Shown: piece after piece, positions 44,317 through 53,686 of the stretch | Layout: every line of letters begins with the position of its first letter | Position numbering within the stretch: position 1 is the first letter of the stretch | Assembly (NCBI RefSeq): GCF_003003795.1 | Contig: NZ_PVWK01000097.1 | Span: forward strand, 1 to 64,000 | From: Stenomitos frigidus ULC18 | GTDB lineage: Bacteria > Cyanobacteriota > Cyanobacteriia > Leptolyngbyales > Leptolyngbyaceae | DNA length: 64,000 nucleotides | Direction: 5' to 3' | The notes under the pieces: model-generated | Told to the model about the DNA's origin: nothing | The model's database searches: none | The model's input: the letters and a program-made list of their open reading frames with translations, nothing else | Translations under genes and position numbers: made by a program

Positions 44317-44918
44317 ATTTATCACAACAATCCCTGACGCCCGACTACTTTGACGCACTCTACAGCGCCGATTCTGATCCCTGGCAGTTTGAAACCAGCA
44401 GCTATGAAGACAAGAAATATGCCGCCACACTGGCAGCTTTACCGAACGCACGCTATCGTTCAGCGTTGGAAATTGGGGGTTCGATCGGCGTCTTGACAGC
44501 AAAATTGGCTGAGCGATGCCACTCGCTGCTTTCAGTGGATGTGTCAGAAAGGGCTCAGCAGCAGGCGATCGCTCGTTGTCAGGCTCTGCCAAATGTCCGC
44601 TTTCAATTGATGCAGGTGCCACAAGCCTATCCAGAGGAATCGTTTGACCTCACAGTACTTTCAGAGGTCGGTTATTACTGGTGTTGGGATGATCTCCTCA
44701 AAGCACAGAAACTGATGCTAGACCATCTTGAGCCGGGAGGACATTTGCTGCTGGTGCATTGGACGCCCTATGCGGATTATTATGAAAATCCCTTAAGTGG
44801 GGATGACGTTCACGAAGCGTTTTTGGCGTTGCCATCATCGCAAATCAAGCATTTGGGGGGCGATCGAGCGGAGACATATCGACTTGATTTATTTGAACGT
44901 GTCGATGCAAGTGCCTAA
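44313..44918 (+). CDS. NodS-like SAM-dependent methyltransferase
   Basis: The 201-residue protein starts at ATG within the ATGA stop/start overlap of the deacetylase gene. It has DYFDALYSADSDPWQFETSS and ALEIGGSIGVLTAKLAERCH (SAM-binding G-rich loop), and LTVLSEVGYYWCW, typical of the NodS family. NodS of rhizobia N-methylates the deacetylated sugar end of the chitooligosaccharide backbone. Here a similar N-methyl transfer to an amino sugar or other amine is plausible, but substrate is not shown. Confidence 0.83.
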   Translation: MNLSQQSLTPDYFDALYSADSDPWQFETSSYEDKKYAATLAALPNARYRSALEIGGSIGVLTAKLAERCHSLLSVDVSERAQQQAIARCQALPNVRFQLMQVPQAYPEESFDLTVLSEVGYYWCWDDLLKAQKLMLDHLEPGGHLLLVHWTPYADYYENPLSGDDVHEAFLALPSSQIKHLGGDRAETYRLDLFERVDASA

Positions 44919-44984
44919 TACTCCCAATTTACAGCCTGCCAACTTGTTACCTTGAAGTGGAAGCGTAAGTGTTTCAACGTCTGG

Positions 44985-46379
44985 TTACCGCCCCTTTGGC
45001 GAGAGAGTATGACACAAGCGAGACACCTGCTGGTTCTTGAAGACAGGCTTTGGTAAAGGCTTTCGCTTGCCTTGTAAGGATGGCTGCCGTCTGCGTAAGG
45101 GTTCTAGAAGAAGACGTAAATCGTCAATCGCTTGCTCAATGTTGACCAGCGGCCACCGCTGTTGCCACCTTTTTTCTTGTGCCTGTTGGTGTTCAATCTG
45201 TTCAAACAGTGCGCCAAAGGAAGCTTGCTGGGTGAAGACATCACTGAGCCAATCACAATCAACCTCTAACCAGCTCGCAGGTAGTGCCATCTCTTGAAGC
45301 GTTGATGGATAGCCGTTGCAAAAGCGTTGCCAGAGCGATCGCAAGGCATGGCGTGCGTGCAAACGAGCGGCGATCGCACCGGCTGGCTCGACTAAAAACG
45401 GTTGTTGCTGCTCTCCCCTTACAGCCCAGGCGCTTAATTGATTTGCCAAACCACCCTGGGCCCGTCCAATGGGTCGAGCCGACGTGGTCACCCGTACGAG
45501 GGGACTATGGCGAAAACGGGCATTCACTCGTACCAACGCACGATACAGCGCTACATCCTCTGACGTTCTCACGGGTGGTAGCCCTCCTGCTTGTTGATAC
45601 ATCTCTGCAGTCACCGCCAAACTCGCACCATAGTGTTGAAAGTGTCGCGGTAACCCATCAAATGGATCGGGATCGAGATACGCTTCCAATTCAGCGACTA
45701 AACAACGATACCCCACTTCTCGTAAATGACAGGCTCTCACATACGAACCAAGCGCCGCACGATCGCCCCGATCGGTAATAATGCGTCCTCCAACCGCATC
45801 GACACCGCAAGCAATTTCATGCTGTGTCGCTGCGATCCAATCCGGCGCAACCTGTGTGTCCCCATCCGTTGAAGCAATAATACCTTTATGGCGTCCGAGT
45901 GAGTTGAGGCGGTGAAACGCTTCATCCATCAACAGTTTTCGCACCCAGCCAATATTCGCTTTTGAGGCAGAAAACGTACTTTCCACCACATGTAGCACCA
46001 AGCTTGGATGTTGAACTGCGAAACGGTGGGCGATCGCGGCTGAGTGATCGCTGCAATTGTTCGCCAGTAAAATCACCTCGTACCGAGCCGGATCGAGAGG
46101 GCTCCCCGCCAAATCACGTTGATCCCTTAAAGCAGTTAGCATTCGTCCCAAGTGCTCAGCTTCATTCCGGACGGGCACAATAACGCAGACTTCGCACTGC
46201 GGTAGAGGAAGCGCTTGAACTAAGGGATGCGATCGAACGGAGTGCAATGATCGCGCTGATAAACCAACCATTGCTTGAGCGCAAGCAGTCGTCAAAATGC
46301 CCACTGTTCCATTGCCAAAGACTGATTGATAGCAGTAAGCATCATCATTTGAGTGTTTGAATGCTTCCAACACAACCAT
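44985..46379 (-). CDS. Family 2 glycosyltransferase
   Basis: The 464-residue protein has a GT-A domain of family 2: CEVCVIVPVRNEAEHLGRML, the DxD-like STDGDTQVAPDW, and HYGASLAVTAEMYQQAGGLP with EDVALYRAL. No membrane helix is evident, unlike chitin or hyaluronan synthases. The C-terminal 150 residues are helical and basic. It converges on the methyltransferase gene with a 66-bp gap and is likely part of the same functional group. The start codon ATG (46379) lies in a perfect hairpin; an ATG inside (MVGLSARSLHSV) could be the real start. Confidence 0.82.
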   Translation of the reverse strand: MVVLEAFKHSNDDAYCYQSVFGNGTVGILTTACAQAMVGLSARSLHSVRSHPLVQALPLPQCEVCVIVPVRNEAEHLGRMLTALRDQRDLAGSPLDPARYEVILLANNCSDHSAAIAHRFAVQHPSLVLHVVESTFSASKANIGWVRKLLMDEAFHRLNSLGRHKGIIASTDGDTQVAPDWIAATQHEIACGVDAVGGRIITDRGDRAALGSYVRACHLREVGYRCLVAELEAYLDPDPFDGLPRHFQHYGASLAVTAEMYQQAGGLPPVRTSEDVALYRALVRVNARFRHSPLVRVTTSARPIGRAQGGLANQLSAWAVRGEQQQPFLVEPAGAIAARLHARHALRSLWQRFCNGYPSTLQEMALPASWLEVDCDWLSDVFTQQASFGALFEQIEHQQAQEKRWQQRWPLVNIEQAIDDLRLLLEPLRRRQPSLQGKRKPLPKPVFKNQQVSRLCHTLSPKGR

Positions 46380-46401
46380 TGTGAAAGGTTGTGTTGGAAG
46401 C
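46363..46401 (-). promoter_or_regulatory. 15-bp inverted repeat covering the start codon of the glycosyltransferase gene
   Basis: GCTTCCAACACAACC and its exact complement flank a 9-base loop. In the mRNA the AUG lies at the loop-stem border, and the first codons (M-V-V-L-E-A) are within the stem. If that ATG is used, the hairpin should hinder initiation; otherwise it marks the leader. Confidence 0.7.
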
Positions 46402-46534
46402 AGTATCTATCCACTGATAGAACCCTTTAACGATTCACAGAACTAAAGTCGTTCGGTTTCGCTTGTCTTGCTATGAGGGCGCGAATTGTACCTCCTGGTG
46501 ATTCAGCCGTTTTGGCTGTGAAGCGAAGCTATTG

Positions 46535-49054
46535 TTAGGACTGCACGTGCTGATAGAAGATTCGTTTAACGGTTTCGGCAGTGAGAATATAAAGCCCGAC
46601 AATGGCAGCTAAGACCAAGAGAAATTCGATTGGCAAAGGTTGGAAGCCCAATAGACTGGCAAGCGGGCTATAGGGAAGCAAGAGTGTGACGATGACGATC
46701 GCGATCGTTGCCATCAGTAAATGTTTACCGGGCTTGCTTTTGAAGATGGATTGCCGCGTCCGAATGACCAGCACAATCATGGAAGCCGAAATGACTGATT
46801 CCATAAACCATCCCGTTCTAAATTGCGCTGGGTTGGCGTGTAGCAGTAGCAGGAGTGCGCCAAAGGTAAGGTAATCAAACACTGAACTGAGTAACCCAAA
46901 CACCAACATAAAGTTGCGGATAAACGTGATGTTCATGCGGCGGGGTTGATTGACCAGTTCTCGATCGACGCGATCGGTCGCGATCGTCATTTCGGGAAAA
47001 TCAGTCAACAAGTTTGTGATCAAAATTTGGCTGGGCAGCAGGGGCAAAAAGGGCAGCACCAGCGAAATGCCTGCCATGCTAAACATATTGCCGAAATTAG
47101 CACTCGTTGCCATAAACACGTATTTGAGCGTGTTGGCAAACGTGACCCGTCCTTCCTTCACACCTTCGACCAAGACATTGAGGTCTTTTTGCAGCAACAC
47201 AATATCGGCTGCTTCCTTAGCCACCGCCACCGCACTCTCAACCGAAATGCCGACATCCGCTGCATGGAGCGCTGAGGCATCGTTAATGCCGTCGCCTAGA
47301 TAACCCACTACATTCCCCGCTTTTTTCAGCGCGATGATGATCCGCTCTTTTTGATTGGGCTCTACTTCAGCAAAAACATTGGTTTCCCCGACTCGATGCA
47401 TGAGCGCTTCATCACTAAGCTTTTGCAGGTCGACACCGGTCAAAACCTTGGGTGTTGGTAGCCCCACCTGCTGAATGATACTGATGGCAACCGCACGACT
47501 ATCGCCCGTGATCATTTTTGTCGTTACGCCAAGCTGTTCCAAGTCTTTGAGCGTCCCCGCAATCCCGGCTTTAGGTGGATCGAAGAGAGCGAGATAGCCC
47601 AAAAACGTCATGTTTGTTTCATCATCTCGGCTGCAAGAATCGCGGTTGAAGCTGCGGTAAGCCACACCCAACACGCGAAAACCCTCGCGGCCTAAAGCAT
47701 CGGCTCGTTGCTGAAGCTGATCTCGTTGATCTGCAATGTCGATCAGCTCGCCCGCGCCCATCTCGACCGTTGAGCAAACATCGAGAATAGCCTTTAGCGC
47801 GCCTTTCGTGACCATTAAATGTGTGTTGTCTTTGGTAAACAGAATGCTGAGTCGTTTGCGGTTGAAATCGTAGGGCACTTCATCCCGCTTTTGATAGCCA
47901 GAGATATCAAAGGTCTGGTGCGCACGAATGGCAGCATCGATCGGATTGACATAACCCGATTCAGAGGCAGCATTCAAATAGGCATGAAACAGAACGCGAT
48001 CGCTCTCCTTCCCATCTACAGACATTGCACCATGAATTTTTACTTCCCCTTCTGTTAACGTGCCTGTTTTATCGGTACAAAACACGTTCATGCTGCCAAA
48101 GTTTTCGATCGCGGGCAGTCGTTTTACAATCACCTGTTTGGTCGCCATTTGTTTGGCTCCGCGAGCCAGGTTCACGCTAACGATCGCAGGTAGCAGTTGG
48201 GGTGTTAGTCCCACCGCCAGCGCCAGGGAGAAGAGAAAGGATTCCAGCACAGGACGGTGCAAGTAGACGTTGGCGACAAAAATCAGCACCACCAGCAGCA
48301 ACGTGACTTCCATTAGAAAGTAGCCAAATTTGCTCAGCCCAGTTTCAAATTCGGTTTCGGGTGGTCTTAGTTTCAAGCGCTCTGACACTTTGCCAAATTC
48401 AGTCTGCTTGCCAGTTTGCACCACGATCGCTTGCGCGCTACCACTGATCACATTCGTGCCCGTATAGAGGGTATTGGTGCGCTGGCTGAGTCCGGTTTCA
48501 GCAGGCAGTACGCCACTGAACTTGTCAGCGGGATAGGTTTCTCCCGTCAGGGCGGCTTCATTCACCGACAGATCTTTCGACTCTAAAACCAGGCAGTCGC
48601 CAGGAATGCTATCACCAGCAGCCAGCAGTACAATGTCACCGGGCACTACGTCCTCATTGGGAATATCTTGCGCTTGCCCGTCTCTCAAAACGGTGGCTTT
48701 CACTTGCACTAACCCCAGTAGCTTCGCGACGGCATCACTGGCTCCCTGTTCTTGCCAAAAGCCGAGGAGTCCACTAATGAGGACGATCGTCAGAATAATC
48801 ACCGTGTCGATGACATCGCCCAGGAAACTGGAGAGAAGCGCCGCTGCCACTAAGATCAAAATAATTGGACTCTTAAACTGATTCAGCAAGAGAATGAGTA
48901 CGTTTGACTTGCGTTGCCGCTTCAGGCTATTGGCACCGTACTCAATGAGGCGGTGCTGCGCTTCCTGACGAGTCAAGCCCTGGCGACTACTCTTGAGCTG
49001 CTGTAACGCCTGTTCAGTGGGCAAATGCCAAAAAGGGGGGAGAACGTGAGACAT
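46535..49054 (-). CDS. mgtA: Mg2+-transporting P-type ATPase MgtA
   Basis: The 839-residue protein is a P3B-type ATPase. It contains the phosphorylation motif CTDKTGTLTEG, TGET at the actuator domain (LTGETYPADKFSG), the hinge GDGINDASALHAADVGISV, and LAVGLTPQLLPAIVSVNLAR in M4, all typical of MgtA. Ten membrane helices are expected. It imports Mg2+ across the plasma membrane. A 5' region of 58 bp to the MITE at 49113-49224 contains the promoter; no Mg-sensing leader structure is visible in the short gap. Confidence 0.9.
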   Translation of the reverse strand: MSHVLPPFWHLPTEQALQQLKSSRQGLTRQEAQHRLIEYGANSLKRQRKSNVLILLLNQFKSPIILILVAAALLSSFLGDVIDTVIILTIVLISGLLGFWQEQGASDAVAKLLGLVQVKATVLRDGQAQDIPNEDVVPGDIVLLAAGDSIPGDCLVLESKDLSVNEAALTGETYPADKFSGVLPAETGLSQRTNTLYTGTNVISGSAQAIVVQTGKQTEFGKVSERLKLRPPETEFETGLSKFGYFLMEVTLLLVVLIFVANVYLHRPVLESFLFSLALAVGLTPQLLPAIVSVNLARGAKQMATKQVIVKRLPAIENFGSMNVFCTDKTGTLTEGEVKIHGAMSVDGKESDRVLFHAYLNAASESGYVNPIDAAIRAHQTFDISGYQKRDEVPYDFNRKRLSILFTKDNTHLMVTKGALKAILDVCSTVEMGAGELIDIADQRDQLQQRADALGREGFRVLGVAYRSFNRDSCSRDDETNMTFLGYLALFDPPKAGIAGTLKDLEQLGVTTKMITGDSRAVAISIIQQVGLPTPKVLTGVDLQKLSDEALMHRVGETNVFAEVEPNQKERIIIALKKAGNVVGYLGDGINDASALHAADVGISVESAVAVAKEAADIVLLQKDLNVLVEGVKEGRVTFANTLKYVFMATSANFGNMFSMAGISLVLPFLPLLPSQILITNLLTDFPEMTIATDRVDRELVNQPRRMNITFIRNFMLVFGLLSSVFDYLTFGALLLLLHANPAQFRTGWFMESVISASMIVLVIRTRQSIFKSKPGKHLLMATIAIVIVTLLLPYSPLASLLGFQPLPIEFLLVLAAIVGLYILTAETVKRIFYQHVQS

Positions 49055-49112
49055 AAATTTAGCTCTTCTTAAACGCTTTAATTTCGGACACCTGGTGAAT
49101 TCACTGCAGAAC

Positions 49113-49224
49113 AGGACTTACGCACAAAAGCTGTCGAAGTTCGCCCCTTAGCCCCCAAGATTGGGGGAACTGAGCTTATTAAAGCCCCCAGAATTGGGGG
49201 TTTGGGGGCAAATGCGTAAGTCCT
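49113..49224. mobile_element. 112-bp MITE
   Basis: AGGACTTACGCA at one end and TGCGTAAGTCCT at the other are perfect inverted repeats. The interior has GCCCCCAAGATTGGGGG and CCCCCAGAATTGGGGG, which form further hairpins. This form is common in cyanobacterial genomes as a non-autonomous element. It lies just upstream of mgtA. Confidence 0.85.
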
Positions 49225-49524
49225 ACAGAATTCTTTGCCAGTGATTTGATCATGAGCATCAATGTTATGAACCATTGGTATGGCTGTTTCTAATGGGTAT
49301 GAATGGGGTCAAATGGTTACAAGCCTTGACACGCTCGCAGGGCAAAAAATTTGAAGCTTTAGCGCTATTGCCGTGAGTTCGTTTCGAGTGCTTGCTACGG
49401 TAACAATAACGTGGCTCCTATGGCCTGTCGAATGGTGGCTGCCACTCTTAAGCTTGAGCGTTGGGGCAGGCTGCCGAAAGCAGAGTAGAGTGGACGGAGG
49501 GCAGAAACCCTACCAGGAGATCCC
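49225..49524. other. Intergenic region, 300 bp
   Basis: No gene is supported. It contains the promoter of the 75-aa gene at 49525. Confidence 0.4.
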
Positions 49525-49752
49525 ATGCTCATGAGCTTAGACCGCCGCACAGGCACACTTCACACGCAGAAAAATGAGTATTACCTCGAAGTCGAAGGCC
49601 TCAAGTACCGTATTTTTGAGTTTGACCACGGCAAAGTGAAAGCCGATGACAAATATGGTTCCGCCCAGCTGTTTCCTTATCAAAAAAGTATTGATGGCTT
49701 TGATGGTTCGGTCTATGCCGGGAGCCTCCAGATTGAAACGAAGCTGCTTTAA
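49525..49752 (+). CDS. Hypothetical protein, 75 aa
   Basis: The product (RTGTLHTQKNEYYLEVEGLK then YRIFEFDHGKVKADDKYGSA) reads like a beta-rich soluble small protein. I recognise no family. CCAGGAGATCCC precedes the ATG at a good distance, supporting translation. The last two codons and the TAA stop lie in the left end of a MITE-like element (49747-49904), so the insertion supplied the present C-terminus. Confidence 0.65.
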   Translation: MLMSLDRRTGTLHTQKNEYYLEVEGLKYRIFEFDHGKVKADDKYGSAQLFPYQKSIDGFDGSVYAGSLQIETKLL

Positions 49753-49904
49753 AGCGATTCTCAGATGGGTTAGCCACAGTGCGTAAAGCCTTGCGGCATA
49801 AAAGAAACGCGGAGCGAGTGCTTTGCACTTACATCTTGCTCGCGCACGTGAGCGAGACGCTCACACTCAGTTACTGTGGCTTATTCAAACGAAACTGCTT
49901 TAAG
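49747..49904. mobile_element. MITE-like element at 3' end of the 75-aa gene
   Basis: Ends CTTTAAAGCGATT and AAACTGCTTTAAG form an inverted pair, with an inner pair TTAGCCACAGT / ACTGTGGCTTA. The core is the same as at 38518-38677. The outer ends differ between copies, but each copy still pairs with itself. Confidence 0.8.
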
Positions 49905-50208
49905 AACCTGTTTGAAACCAACAGAAAGCCTTGCCACTCTGCATCTTCAAAAAGGATTGATATTACTACCAATCTAGTTTCAAACTAGTATTTTTTGCGA
50001 GAACTATAGCGACGCACTGCCCTTAAGATCATTTTCTAACGTTTGCTAACATTTGTTCTAATAGCAAAATTGCTAAACCTTCCGATACGAGCGATTATCA
50101 CTTTTTAAGCTGGCACCCAAGACCTCCAGGGTTTTCAAAGGCTCGGAGGTCTGCAACCAAAGCTGCCAATCTATAATACGAATGTCCTAAGCAGTCAGAG
50201 CAACTGAG
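49905..50208. other. Intergenic region, 300 bp
   Basis: AT-rich with TAACGTTTGCTAACATTTG repeated-like motifs and the palindrome AGCAAAATTGCT near 50062. No gene seen; promoter of the helicase gene is expected here. Confidence 0.4.
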
Positions 50209-52446
50209 TTGAACCCGCCGCACCAAGAACCAGGGACGTATCAGGCTCCTCCTGTAGAGTCTATGCAAGGTGTGGTCGAGCGGCTCACCTATCATTCCGA
50301 AGAGTCGGGTTATACGATCGCACGCTTCAAAGCGCCCCGCACCAGCGAACTGGTCACGATCGTTGGTAGTTTTGCCAACATTCAGGCAGGGCAAACGCTG
50401 CAACTGCACGGCATCTGGAAAGATCATCCTAAATTTGGTGCTCAGTTTCAGGTGACGCAATACCGGGAAACGAAGCCTGCCACGCTTACGGGTCTTGAAA
50501 AATACCTCGGCAGTGGGTTGATTAAGGGCGTTGGTCCCGTGACTGCTAAACGCATCGTCGCTCACTTTGGGCTAGAAACGCTGGAAATTATTGAACACCA
50601 GATCGATCGCCTGAGTGAAGTCCCCGGCATTGCCCAAAAGCGTGTCAAGCTGATCCAGACGGCCTGGGTAACGCAGAAGGCAATCAAAGACGTGATGCTG
50701 TTTCTCCAAAGTCACGGCGTTTCGACGACTTATGCCGTCAAGATCTACAAGCAGTATGGCGATGCCGCGATCGCCACCGTCACCCACAATCCCTACCAAC
50801 TGGCAACGGATGTCTATGGCATTGGGTTTGTCACTGCCGATGCGATCGCCCGCAATCTGGGTATTGCGCCCGGTTCGGAGTTTCGTTACCGTAGCGGCCT
50901 ACTCCACGTGCTGGGTGAAGCCTCGGAAGAAGGGCACTGCTTCTTGCCGCAAGATGAACTGGTCGGACGCGTGACTAAACGGCTCGCCATTGACAATCAT
51001 CGACCCGATGCGGAACAAGTGCTGCGTTTGATTGAGCAGATGGTGTTGGATCACACGCTAGTCAAAACCGACACGCCCCTTGATGGCTTAGAGCAGTTTG
51101 GTTACTATGCACCTCCCTTTTTTGGAGCCGAGCAAAAGCTAGCCGATCAATTGCAACAGCTCCTGAAACAGCCGATCGAAGTGGATTTGACGCGGGTGCA
51201 GCGCTGGATCGATCGCTTTATGGCAAAAACGGGCATGCCGCTTTCCTTGCAGCAGCGCCAAGCGGTTGAGATGGCAGCCAGTCACCGAGTCCTCATTCTC
51301 ACTGGTGGCCCAGGCTGTGGCAAGACCTTTACCACCCGCACAATCGTGGCACTCTGGAAAGCGATGGGCAAGTCGATCGCCCTGGCATCGCCAACGGGAC
51401 GGGCAGCGCAACGACTCAGTGAAATGGCTGGACAGGAAGCAAAAACGATTCACCGACTGCTGGAGTTTGAACCCAAGACGATGAAGTTCAAGCGCGATGT
51501 GGACAATCCCATTCCAGCTCAGGCGATCGTTGTGGATGAAGCGTCAATGCTGGATCTCTTTCTGGCAAACTCGCTGTTGAAAGCCACTGCTCTTGATACG
51601 CAGCTGTTATTAGTGGGCGATACGGATCAATTACCCAGCGTGGGACCAGGAGCCGTCCTGCAAGATTTGATTGCTTCAGGGCAAATACCCGTCGTGCGGC
51701 TAACGCAAGTCTTTCGCCAAGCCCAAGCCAGCCAGATTGTCAGCAATGCCCATCGCATCAATCAGGGACAGTTTCCCCAGTTGGAAGCCGTGTCTGACCA
51801 ACCGCAGTCTGATTGCCTGTGGCTAGGCGCACCGGAGCCAGTTGCTGGCGTGCAGGCCATTCAGGACTTAATCACGGCGTTAATTCCTAGCCTGGGCTTC
51901 AATGTGTCTCAAGCCGTGCAAGTGCTGTGCCCCATGACCAGAGGCGAGGTCGGTACGCGCAATCTCAACACCGTGCTGCAACAGTTGATCAATCCACCCA
52001 GCCCTGCAAAGGCGGAGCTTGTGCGTGGCGGCATGATTCTGCGAGTCGGCGATCGCGTGATCCAAAAGGTGAACGATTACGATCGAGAAGTCTTCAACGG
52101 CGATTTGGGTGTCATTACGGCGATCGAGGTTGAAGAGCAAGACGTGACCGTACAATTTACCGAACGACTGGTCAGCTACGACTATGCCGACCTCAACGAA
52201 ATTGCCTTAGCGTGGGCCATCACCATCCATAAAAGCCAGGGCAGCGAGTATCCGGTGGTGATTCTACCCATCTACATGCAGCATTATCTGATGCTGTCGC
52301 GCAACCTGATCTACACCGGGTTAACACGGGCGAAGCAGTTGGCAATTGTCGTGGGTCCCCAAAAGGCGATCGCGTTGGCCATCCGGCAGGTCAAAGATCA
52401 GCAGCGCTACACATTGCTAGACCAACGACTACAAAAGCAGCCATGA
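50209..52446 (+). CDS. RecD2-like ATP-dependent DNA helicase
   Basis: The 745-residue protein is a RecD-like helicase of the RecD2 type: an N-terminal OB-like domain (VVERLTYHSEESGYTIARFK), a helix-hairpin-helix region (YLGSGLIKGVGPVTAKRIVA), and a SF1B motor with motif I GGPGCGKTFT, motif II VVDEASMLDL, GDTDQLPSVGPG, and motif V/VI WAITIHKSQGSEYP and LIYTGLTRAKQL. It unwinds DNA 5'-3' in repair. The frame opens at TTG 50209; an ATG at 50263 (MQGVVERLTY) is equally plausible. A recBC partner is not seen, as expected for RecD2. Confidence 0.85.
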   Translation: MNPPHQEPGTYQAPPVESMQGVVERLTYHSEESGYTIARFKAPRTSELVTIVGSFANIQAGQTLQLHGIWKDHPKFGAQFQVTQYRETKPATLTGLEKYLGSGLIKGVGPVTAKRIVAHFGLETLEIIEHQIDRLSEVPGIAQKRVKLIQTAWVTQKAIKDVMLFLQSHGVSTTYAVKIYKQYGDAAIATVTHNPYQLATDVYGIGFVTADAIARNLGIAPGSEFRYRSGLLHVLGEASEEGHCFLPQDELVGRVTKRLAIDNHRPDAEQVLRLIEQMVLDHTLVKTDTPLDGLEQFGYYAPPFFGAEQKLADQLQQLLKQPIEVDLTRVQRWIDRFMAKTGMPLSLQQRQAVEMAASHRVLILTGGPGCGKTFTTRTIVALWKAMGKSIALASPTGRAAQRLSEMAGQEAKTIHRLLEFEPKTMKFKRDVDNPIPAQAIVVDEASMLDLFLANSLLKATALDTQLLLVGDTDQLPSVGPGAVLQDLIASGQIPVVRLTQVFRQAQASQIVSNAHRINQGQFPQLEAVSDQPQSDCLWLGAPEPVAGVQAIQDLITALIPSLGFNVSQAVQVLCPMTRGEVGTRNLNTVLQQLINPPSPAKAELVRGGMILRVGDRVIQKVNDYDREVFNGDLGVITAIEVEEQDVTVQFTERLVSYDYADLNEIALAWAITIHKSQGSEYPVVILPIYMQHYLMLSRNLIYTGLTRAKQLAIVVGPQKAIALAIRQVKDQQRYTLLDQRLQKQP

Positions 52447-52562
52447 CTGTTTTGCACCTTGATATCCTTGATATAGAGTTGACACAGTGGCTTCCGCAAC
52501 GACAAGTTAACGTACCGACCAGCAGCCAGCCAAGACGTGTCCCCCACTCTTCATCCTTGCCA

Positions 52563-52841
52563 TCAATCAACCCTCTCCAACTGCCAGAGAATTTGGTTAC
52601 CTTCCCGCCGCACGCGAGAAACAACCCAATTACGCCAGACCCAGTTGTCACCGCGACTGGTCACGGCACTGGCGTTAATATCCATGAGGTCTGCTAATTC
52701 AGAACTGGTAATCAAATAGCCTTTACTAGAAATTTCATCTGCAAAATGTAAAGTGTCTACCAGATCACGGAGTTGTTCAACTCTAATTTCACGCGGTAGG
52801 TTGTCGATCGCATCAGTCTGAGAAGCGGGATGGTTATCCAT
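52563..52841 (-). CDS. Small conserved cyanobacterial protein, 92 aa
   Basis: Product begins MDNHPASQTDAIDNLPREIR and contains TSSELADLMDINASAVTSRG and WRNWVVSRVRREGNQILWQL. It resembles a helix-turn-helix-type small protein seen in many cyanobacteria and without a known function. It is convergent with the helicase gene. Confidence 0.65.
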   Translation of the reverse strand: MDNHPASQTDAIDNLPREIRVEQLRDLVDTLHFADEISSKGYLITSSELADLMDINASAVTSRGDNWVWRNWVVSRVRREGNQILWQLERVD

Positions 52842-53342
52842 CGGGTGAGTTCACAAGTAAGTGTGGAACAGAAAGGCAGTCTAGACTCTAGAGGTTGACT
52901 GTGAATTTGATTCGCTGGGCCGTTCTGACTAAGGTTCTGTTCGACCGACAACGTCAGAACCGCGTGGCAAGATGCGTCCTTTCTGGGAGTAAGGCACTGA
53001 TCACTGTGGGCTCAACTGTTGTAAAAAACAATTGATTAAAAAGCTAGCTGTTGTCTAAAGTCTAAGCCGGAAAGCGCAAAAAACTGGAAAGTGGTCGATT
53101 ATAGCGTTGGAATTCTATGACATCTAGGAGATTTTTTAGCAAATAGTTAAAATAAGCTCCAGACCTTCGCGAAATTTGAACCGCTGTAAGAGCTTACAGC
53201 CTACGGTCTGGCTCTGATGCTTTTTCATGTGCGTGGACGAACTTTATGACGTTAGGCGAACGTCTCAAACTCAAACTTCTCTTCCCCACTCCTCACTTCC
53301 TAATCCCCACGCTTCGAGGTCGAAGATACTGGAGTTTTCTGT
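52842..53342. other. Intergenic region, about 500 bp
   Basis: No gene is supported. A stem CCAGACC/GGTCTGG encloses an inner perfect hairpin GCTGTAAG-AG-CTTACAGC (53183-53200), followed by ATGCTTTTTC, a possible terminator for a transcript from the left. Confidence 0.45.
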
Positions 53343-53519
53343 ATGCCACTTCGTCCACCTCAAGCCATTGATGCGCCTGCTGTCAACAAACGTCCCGTCA
53401 TTGGTCTCGCAGCCGACCTGCCGCTAGTGGTAGATGACCAGCCGGATACACACACGGCTGTCTTCCCTCCCCAGATTTGCTTTGAGCACTGTTTTAGTAT
53501 GAGCGTTTGTCAGAGCTAG
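53343..53519 (+). CDS. Possible small ORF, 58 aa
   Basis: ATG to TAG, 58 residues, beginning MPLRPPQAIDAPAVNKRPV. Codon use looks coding, but no ribosome site or homology is recognised. It may be a remnant. Confidence 0.3.
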   Translation: MPLRPPQAIDAPAVNKRPVIGLAADLPLVVDDQPDTHTAVFPPQICFEHCFSMSVCQS

Positions 53520-53686
53520 CAGCGGATTTTGTAGTTGCTGTAAAGAACAGTCAATTGCTTTCCTCTGCCACAAGCTTGTCACATTTCCTCATTAGACTCT
53601 GGAATATCTCTAAATCTCTCAATGAGATAAAGCTCTCAATGAAGTTCCCAGAGATGACAATAAAAGCTACCTTCCTGAGGTCATCC

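Noticed and set aside
45037..45778. Plus-strand frames opposite the glycosyltransferase gene
   Set aside because: Arg/Ser-rich shadow translations without family features.
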